Assembly: GCF_000004195.4 (NCBI RefSeq)
Contig: NC_030677.2
Location: 177,680,019-177,744,018, forward strand
DNA from: Xenopus tropicalis
Lineage: Eukaryota; Chordata; Amphibia; Anura; Pipidae
DNA length: 64,000 bases
Direction of reading: 5' to 3'
The notes under the pieces are model-generated. The model was not told where the DNA came from. It was given only the letters and a program-made list of their open reading frames with translations, and did no database searches. The position numbers were made by a program, and so were the translations under genes. Shown in pieces: positions 50,901 to 59,900 of the stretch (positions are counted from its first letter, which is position 1; each line of letters opens with the position of its first letter).

Positions 50901-53900
50901 AGGAGAGAGGTCAGGAGGTAGACTTGTGTGTCATCAGCATAAAGGTAAAACTGAATGTGTTTTCTCAGAGGAATAGTTGAGAGTAAACATCACAAAGGGC
51001 CTAAGACAGAGAGGGAATGAGGTGGAAGTCAGGCTAGAGGCAGCAACTTTAAAGTTGCAATCAAAAAGATAAGATTTGAGCCATGAAAGATCATTGTCAG
51101 GAATCCCAATTTAGTAAAAAAAAATATCTATTGAGTGGTTAACTTTGTAAATTGCTGTGAAGACTTTCCTAGGAAAATATCATTGGTTACTTTGGAGAAT
51201 TCAGATTCTGTTGAGGTTTTTTGGCGAACGCCAGATTGGAGGGGATCAAGTATGTAGCTGTAAGTGAGATATCAGACAATATGGTTATAAACAATCCTTT
51301 CCAACAATATGGAGGCAAAAAAAAAAAATATAGAAAGATGGATGATAGTTTGTGAAAGAGCTGGGATCAAGGGAAGTTTTTTTAAAGGATGGGAGTAATT
51401 AGTACTTGTTTGTATGAAGATAGAAATGTACAATCAGAACAGAAAAAGGATGTTAATTAGATGGGTAAGTGCAGAGTTAAGTGTATTAGTAATTGGGCAA
51501 AGGAGGTTGGAAAGTATTGGGTCAAGGGAGCAGGTGTGGGGTTGGAGCAGATAAGAAGTTTACTAACTTCCTCTACTGATGCAGGAGAAAAAGAGTGTGT
51601 CTCTCATGTAGAGTCTAATGTAGCTATTAAAGGAGAAGGAAAGTCATTTTGGCACATTAGTGCAAGCTAGAACGCTATATTTATTATGGATGCACCAAAG
51701 CCAGGATTCAGTTCAGTATACCGCCAGAATTCTGGCTTTTTCGTCAGGGTTCGGATTCAGCAAAATCCACGGTCCTGGCTGAACCAAATACTAATTAGCA
51801 TACGCTAATTAGGATTTGGAAGGGTTAAATGTCGCCTCCACAGAAGTAGAAAATTTTTCACGCCGGGCTTTAACCCTTTTGTATCCTAATTAGCATATGC
51901 TAATTAGGATTCGATTCAGTATTCACCGAAATGCTTACGATGGATTCGGGGGTTCAGTTTGGTGCATCCCTAATATTTATTCTTCAGAAAGCTTTACCAT
52001 ACCTGAGTAAACAGCCCTAAAAGCTCCCTCCGTTTGTTTAAGATAGCAGCTGCCATTTTATCTTGGTCTTAGTAGCTTCCTGCTGCAGCTATAGCAGTTG
52101 GTAGCATAGATCACACATTCTGATGGGAAGGTGAGTGAATTCTTATGAGGGGTGGGCAGGAGAGAGGAGAGAGCTCTGCAGACTCTAGCCCCGAGAATGA
52201 AGGATGTTTTCGAGAAAAGAAGACAAGAAATCCTGTGATTCTTTTGATAGAGGACTCAGTGAAGCTTTTCTGTGAGTACTTATGGCTATATTTACATAGT
52301 CATCAAGTACCACGTTGAGCTAGTATAGGAGTTTACATAAACAGGCTGTGGAAGAAGGGATGGTGTCAGGAGCTGATGAGAGAAGCTGCAATATTTGGAC
52401 AGGAATGTCCCACTTCTGCTGCTAGCCTTTGCAACTGCATTTCTGTATTTGTGTGTGAATTAAGATGAGATATGTACTGCTTATAAGTAATCTAAGGAGC
52501 AAATTTATCAACATTCATATTTAACGTTTTAGCACAAGTCAAGGTTTTTGTGACAAAAAAATGTTAATTCACAATTCTGTAACTGTAATTTTCAAGTGCA
52601 AAAATGCATCACATTTTTTTTAATTCATCCAAAAGCTGGCAAGTTAATTTGCAAGTCAATTACTGTTGTAATTTTAAAATTTGAGCTATTTTTTTTTTAA
52701 TTCATGTTGCTGAGATGAATTCAAAATTTGGCATACTCATTGAAAATGAAGGATAGGATGTGATTTTCACTGCGTTCACGTGTTCTTTTTACATTTTTAG
52801 CGTAAGAACCCACAGAGCGAGTTACTCTCCTGAGATAGATCGCTGCTATCGCAGCGAAAAGGTTTTCTGCCGGTGGAAAGCCCATTGCATTTCTTTGGTT
52901 TTCAAAGTCACGCAAAGTTGCCTGCAGGAGGAAACTTAGCGCGACTTCGGAAACCGAATCGACGGGAAGGGCATTTCACCTGCACTTCTATTGTTGCCAT
53001 TGGAAAACCTTTTTTGAGCAGTTACTCACCCACAATAGCAGAGATCTATTGCAGAGATTACTGGGTTCTTACCCTTAAACTAGCCAGTTTTCAATTTTCT
53101 ATTTTTTTATGAAATAAGCAATCAGATTTTTGAGTTTATTCAGATTAAAAATTTTCTTAAAAAATATGCAAATTCAGTTTTTGATAAATTGCCCCATGCC
53201 CTCATGCAGTATTTGTTGAATTTCTAGGAGTTACTTAACTAGTAATGTAATGTGACCAGCAACCCTTTCTAATCTGTATCATATATAAATATACATGTAT
53301 AGGCTGCTGCTAGTTGAACAAATTAATCCAATAAGAAGGCATTAAATGGATGTGCATTTATCACTTACACTAAAATGTAGTAAATATGTAAAACATTAAC
53401 ATGTTTGGACATTTAAAATCAATATATATGTGAATTTATTAAAAAAAACTGTTTAACTGTTGCAACTTTACTAGGCACCAAAGGTTTTGAAAAAAGTTTA
53501 CATTAAGCATAAGTAAAATCTTAGCTGTTTTTTTATGCTAGGATCGATCCCAAACAAATCATGATATTGCACAGTTTATTGACAGTTGCTATACTCAATT
53601 TGTAAAAAATAAAATGGGCTTGTCACCATTTAGTAATGCAGTGTTTACTTTTCCTGCTGAGCAGCGAATTAAAATGTTCATCATAAATCAAGCACTGATG
53701 TGTTACAAATTCTCATTGGCATTTTGATGTACAATACATAATAGCAAATTGGAGTTCCTCTGCAGTTTATTCAAACATGTACTAAGTAGTACAGTACTTC
53801 TTTATCAGACATATCCAATTATTCATGATTGAAGTGTTGATGTTTTTCTTCTCAGCTAATCTTTAATTAAGAATTTTCTGCACCAAAATTTTTGAATGTG

Positions 53901-56900
53901 TATATCAAAATTACACTCATCAGGAATTGTATCATGTTTATTGTGCTGTACATTTTCATTGTGCTGCAGATGCAATTTTAATTTGTTTACTAGGAATTTA
54001 TAGTTAAACTGTACCTGAAGGATGGAATCAGTGGCATAAGACTGATATTATTTAGGGTTTAACCTCTACTCATGTTTAGTTTTGCTGTAAAAGTACTAGT
54101 AACGCCATCCAGCACCCACAGATAATCTATCTCTTGACAAATGGCCTATTTTATCAGAAATTGCCCATGTTTACAAATCCACCTGCAGTAGCCACTGCGC
54201 ACAGGCAGATTTTAGGGCAAAATTGACATTTTTGTGTATACTTTTTCTTCTATGTTAGAAAAAAAATCCACTGACTAGCAAAGTCTCAAGGAAGGATAGG
54301 GCTATGGTAACCAGTAAGAAGGGTAGACAAGTTGAAATGAAGCCAAATCACCCGCTGTCAGAAAGGCACAACTGTATAAAGCCAGGCAGCAGCCCATATG
54401 CTGGGTAACTCCAATAAATAGGCCTATGTACTGTCTGCTGAGAAAAAAGTTAGAAACCTTTCATGGTTAATGCAGGCAGAGGCTGAGTTTAATGAAACAG
54501 TTCAGAAATCAGGGCAGGTGGCAGGCAAAGGAGGAGTCTGGTATACAGGCCGGAGTTCATATCAGACGGCAAGCAGAATCTGGAAAACCACAGCATAGTC
54601 AAGAACCAGGCACAGGTTCAGAAGCTCGAATAAATTGCAAAGGGCTAGGCTTATACCAAGCAACTGGCAGTAATGATAGGCAGGCTTATACCAAGCAACT
54701 GGCAGTAATGATAGGCAGGCTTATACCAAGCAACTGGCAGTAATGATAGGCAGGCTTATACCAAGCAACTGGCAGTAATGATAGGCAGGCTTATACCAAG
54801 CAACTGGCAGTAATGATAAGCAGGCTTATACCAAGCAACTGGCAGTAATGATTGGCAGGCTGATACCAAGCAAGTGGCAGTAATGATAGGCAGGCTTATA
54901 CCAAGCAACTGGCAGTAATGATTGGCAGGCTTATACCAAGCAAGTGGCAGTAATGATAGGCAGGCTTATACCAAGCAACTGGCAGTAATGATAGGCAGGC
55001 TTATAAAGGCACTTAGTTAGGCAACTACCAGCAGTAGGTGTAAATGAGGAGGAGGAGACACCAGTCAGTCAGTATAGCAAAGTTCATCAAAGCTGTTAAC
55101 AACGGTGCTCTCAAAAAGCCTTCACTGGCTCAGGAGGATACAGCACAAAACAGATTTCCAAACCTGAGTAGTTAGACATCCATCTTTGTAAAACAAATTC
55201 ATGGCTTCTTAAAACAGAAGATATTACTATTGTCGGAAGTGGTTAATGTTACTGCTTACCAATTTAGCAGTATAAAACTACTGATACAAGTGCCGACTCA
55301 CTTCTGTGTCTAGGGGTACGATCATAATCTTTAGGCTTGTAGTATTTATAGAAAAATAAGTATATTTATTCCTTGTTCAATGAACAATATACAACATAGG
55401 TACAGTTACATAAAATAGAAGCATTAGGGAACCAGCATAAGATGTTACAAGGCTGTCCCTCAATCCTGACTGTCTGCTAAGTCTAAACATCCAAGCTCTC
55501 TTATCCACCTTTTCCTGTGAAAATCACACCTCCACAAAAGGTGGCTTTGATGTTTTATACTTTTGTTAACACATAAACAAATGCATGCAACCCCCCCTGA
55601 CAATGTAAGTTGTACGCTATTTACCATATAATGACACAACTGTTTGCACAGTTGTGTAGTGTTCTCCTTGTGTTAAACACTACCTACAGTAAATTATGAG
55701 ATATAATATTATGACCCCCCCCCCTACAACTATAAGCTCTGATATGGACAAAAAACAATTATACAATTGCCTTGAATAAAGAATAATCCTCTTTTCACCT
55801 AATATGTCCTTTGAGCTAATTAAAAGTTTGAAGTCAAAGTAAAAATATACTTTTTAGTAGTATACAATCCTAAATCGAAAATTGCCATTTTAAGTACTGG
55901 GATCATATGATTCACGGTGCACACAAACGAACCATACATGCATACACACATGCTTGTTACATCACATAATCCAATTAATGGACAGAGTTCTGTCTTTTCT
56001 TGCCACACTTTTTCTTGTTACAGTTAGAGCTGCATTATTTCCTGTCAGGTGATCTCTGAGGGAGCTCACAGCCCATCACTAAATGGTGGCTGATGGCTAA
56101 AGATGTAAAAGGGCAATATCTACTGGTATATAAATATTCCAGTTTTGTAAGAGGATTTAATAGGCCAAACTTTAAATAGTGAATAGTGATGAGCGAATGT
56201 GTCCCGTTTCGCTTCGTCGAAAAATTTGCGAATCTTTCAAAAGATTCGCGCAATGGGGAAAAATTTGCGAAACTGCGAAAATGTTGCACGTCAAAAAAAA
56301 TTGTCACCCGCGACTATTTTTTTGTCTCCCACGGCCATTTTTTTGTCGCAAGGCTATTGTTTTGTCGACCGCGGCTATTTTTTTGTCGCAAGGCTATTCT
56401 TTTGTCGCCCATGGCTATTCTTTTGACGCCCACGGCTATTTTTTTGTCGCAGGCGACAATTTTTGGACGCTCTGCAATTTTTCTGTGGTGAATTTTTTAA
56501 TTCGCGAAACAATCCGCTAATGCCGAAACGCGGAAATTCGCCGTGAATCCATACCTGCCGAAAGATTTCGCCCATCACTGTTAGTGAAGTATTAATTCTA
56601 AAAGCATAGTTTTCCTTTAACAAACCAAATGCAACCAGACATGCAAAGCCATGTAGTTGGATGGTGAACACTTGTTAAGTGTTGAAATGGCATCTGATCT
56701 TTTACACACATACAAATAGGTAAGTTATGGTAGGAAAATGAGCAACTACTCTCCAGAAATCAGCCTAAAAAGGACATATTTGCCATGTTTAGTGTAAGTC
56801 ACATTTGTAACTGAGGGGGTGGGCCGTAAAGAAATTATGCATTAATTGCAAAATGGGATTACAGTAATTTAAGTAGTACTCTTGAATTTGATTTTGCCTA

Positions 56901-59900
56901 TTGGCCATGCCTTTTCATATTTTATGTTAATGTGCTGGCAGCTGTTTACCTATTAATATGATGTGATGATAAGACCACCAATAGCATTTTCTTGACATTC
57001 TGCTTTCTTCTTAGAGTTGATATAATGGCAATTTTTTCATGTGTTGAAAATATGCTGTGGTCAGTTTGCAACTCAACTCAAGATCTCATGAGGCCAACGT
57101 CGCAGGCAAATGGAACAACCTTAAAAATACACAATTATTGTAATAGCTTACTTCCTGTAATGGCCGTCTTATCCACACCTTTGGAGACACTGCATAAGTA
57201 AGTATTATTTTCATGATCTGAAAGAAACTAGATGTTAATGTGAGAAATCATTGCGTCTTTGGGGGATTAACAAAATAAATAATAAGAAATGTACCTTTCT
57301 GTCCCCTCATACCTGTTTAAATCTCATAAGTTTTTTTATTCTTTTCTTATATAAGAAACTTTAATTTCAGAAGAATCAGTGTGCACAGATCTTGCTGGTT
57401 ATCTCTCTAGTGAGAGATAACTGTGTGGGGCAACTGCCCAATTATCCTGATTATCAGTCCCAGTAGTGTTAAACAACTGCTAGTGTGGCACCGTTGCACA
57501 GATTATCTGGCAGTGTGGTGCTAGTGGTAGATTTGCCCAAATTGCTTCTGAATTATATCTGTACCAGTTTAAATGCTGCTTTACATCATCCTTCTGTCAA
57601 TCCAGACACTGCACCCTACATCGTATATCAATATTCAAGCCAGCCACTGGCCAACTAATTTAAAAACTCTTGAGACTGTTGAGACTGGCCATAAATATGG
57701 AGGCTAGCTAATCTTTCTCAGCAAATGGCAATCCTATTTCAAACTGTTAAAACTTTGAAGACCAAAATACAGCAACTGTAGTGACGTGCTGTTCAGGAGA
57801 ACCTGCCTACAGCTAGTAGTTCTTTGTCAAAGATACCTGTTTCTGACAAATTTATTTGGAATTGTAGGAAAGATAGGGCTTATGTGTATGAATCTAATGC
57901 AGTGCTGTATGATAGTATATAAAAATGTAAGAAAATAATTATATGGCAACACTGATTGACTAAAATTTTATATTTGGGGATTTCCACCCCAAAACATTTT
58001 TTTTTTATGTGTAATTAAAATGTAATTCTGAGCAAAAGGAGACATATTGTGTAAGAAACAAGTGCATTATACTCCTCTAAATATTTAAAAGAAAAAAAAT
58101 GTTTTAATAAGATTTTTCAGGCTGATTTATTCAAACTTTCTCAAAAAAACCCATCTGTCCCATGTTCTGCTGCTTCCTTTCCCAGGGGGAGTGGCGGCAC
58201 TCAGCACACTGTACTGTAGGATAGGAACCAATCAGCAGCTTGTGGGACCTGATAGGGATCTGAAGTCTGTCTTTACTTGTGTGACTGCAGGGCGTGATTT
58301 TCCTCCTAGTATGCTTCTGGCAGGAACCATTAGGACACGCCCACAACACATTTGAAACACTGGCAGGGACCATAGCAGATCTATAGGGGCCATTTTTATA
58401 GCTAATTATAGTTTTTAACACCATATATTATTCATAATTTCCTACAAAATTAGGGGAGTCAATTCTGCTATATGTCTCCTTTAAAATTTTCAGTGATTTA
58501 AAGTTATTTGTAAATATAATTGCTGTTAAAAGCAGTATAGGTGTATACATTTCTGTTCTCTGGGGCTATTTACCAAGCTGTAAATTTTCTTCTTGTCTAA
58601 CTCTGCCAAAGTTTGTGTTAGTTTTTCAAGAGCATTTTCATGTCAGTAGTGCATATTTAAATAAAATCGTAATTACCCCCCTGCCTGTGAAATATGCTTT
58701 GATTTTAGTGACACAAACATTTTGTGTAACTACATTAGTGTATTTTGTCCCTTAAATTGTAATGGTGAAAACTTTCAAATTATTGACATGAATCAACAAC
58801 ATACGTGGAATATTAGTAGGATATCTAGATAATGAGTTGTAGATGTTTATTTATATTTACATCTTTACATATTTCACATCTTTATAACAGTAGTTCAACA
58901 GCCTGCACCTGGCAAAATTACTTTTAGCTACAGCTGGATGTCTCACAGTGGCTTTAGATCTTTGGAAAAAGTCTAGTTTCAGCAGATATCTGTTTGCTAG
59001 GGTCCAAATTACCTTAGTAACCAGGTTGTGGATTGAATGAGAGATTGGTTTATGAATAGGAGAGGACCTGAATAGAAAAATAAGCTGAACAGTTAGAAAT
59101 GCTAAAAAGTTAACTTAAGGTGAACCTAAAACCCCTTTAATCAGCTGGTCTCTGCTACATTCCTTTAGAAACAGCCAGATACTGCTTTTAATAGAAATTA
59201 CAGTAACAAATACATTTAAAACCAACTGAAAATGTAAATGAAATATATAGTAGAAAGTTTTTTAGAATTCCAAAACAAAAAACACTTTTTAGGTGATTAT
59301 CCCCTTTAACTGGTAACATCTCTTTTATTGTAAATTAAATTTGTTGTTTGTTGATATTTACTTTAAGAGCCATCACAAAGGAATTAAGTGGATTTCCGTC
59401 AAGTCCTTCTAAGCAACCACATTCAGTTCCACTGGAGTGGATTATATATTTAAAGCCAGAATTAGTCCTGTTCTCATCTAAGTAAGTATCTGTATTTTTT
59501 TTAAACTTTTTTTTAATAAAATGAATTAATAAATAAATTCATATATACTAAAAAATTATAGGACATGCATTTTTCCTGTGACTGGCCATTCGAGAAAATA
59601 CAGAAAAATTTGCAAAACACCGGTGTCTTGACTTTTTGCCCATTTTGATGCAACCGCATCCAGTTTGAGGCGACTGCAACAAAGTTTTCTGCAGCAAATT
59701 TTTGCTGAATTTTCGTGAAACGATTTGCCAATGGCTGCGAATCCATTTGTTCATCACTAGTTAGTAGCACTCCTCCAGTACATAACAGTGATCAGCGCCA
59801 AAGGCTCCTCCTCTAACAAAATCTTGCATTAAATTCCTTTTTCAAAAGAGCAAACAGACTTTTTTAGATTTTATTTTGGCATTTGACAGGGGCTAGACAT

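Larger units (their letters stand above)
49201..57014 (+). other. kiaa0825 intron 9 (7.8 kb)
   Basis: Holds the LINE, MITEs, tandem array and solo LTR listed here. About 53200-54480 is AT-rich with nothing recognised; 56590-57010 likewise. Confidence 0.7.
57198..59367 (+). other. kiaa0825 intron 10
   Basis: 2.2-kb GT-AG intron. A hairpin TTATCTCTCTAGTGAGAGATAA lies near 57400. The MITEs at 58034 and 58960 are listed separately; about 57430-58030 is unassigned. Confidence 0.65.
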
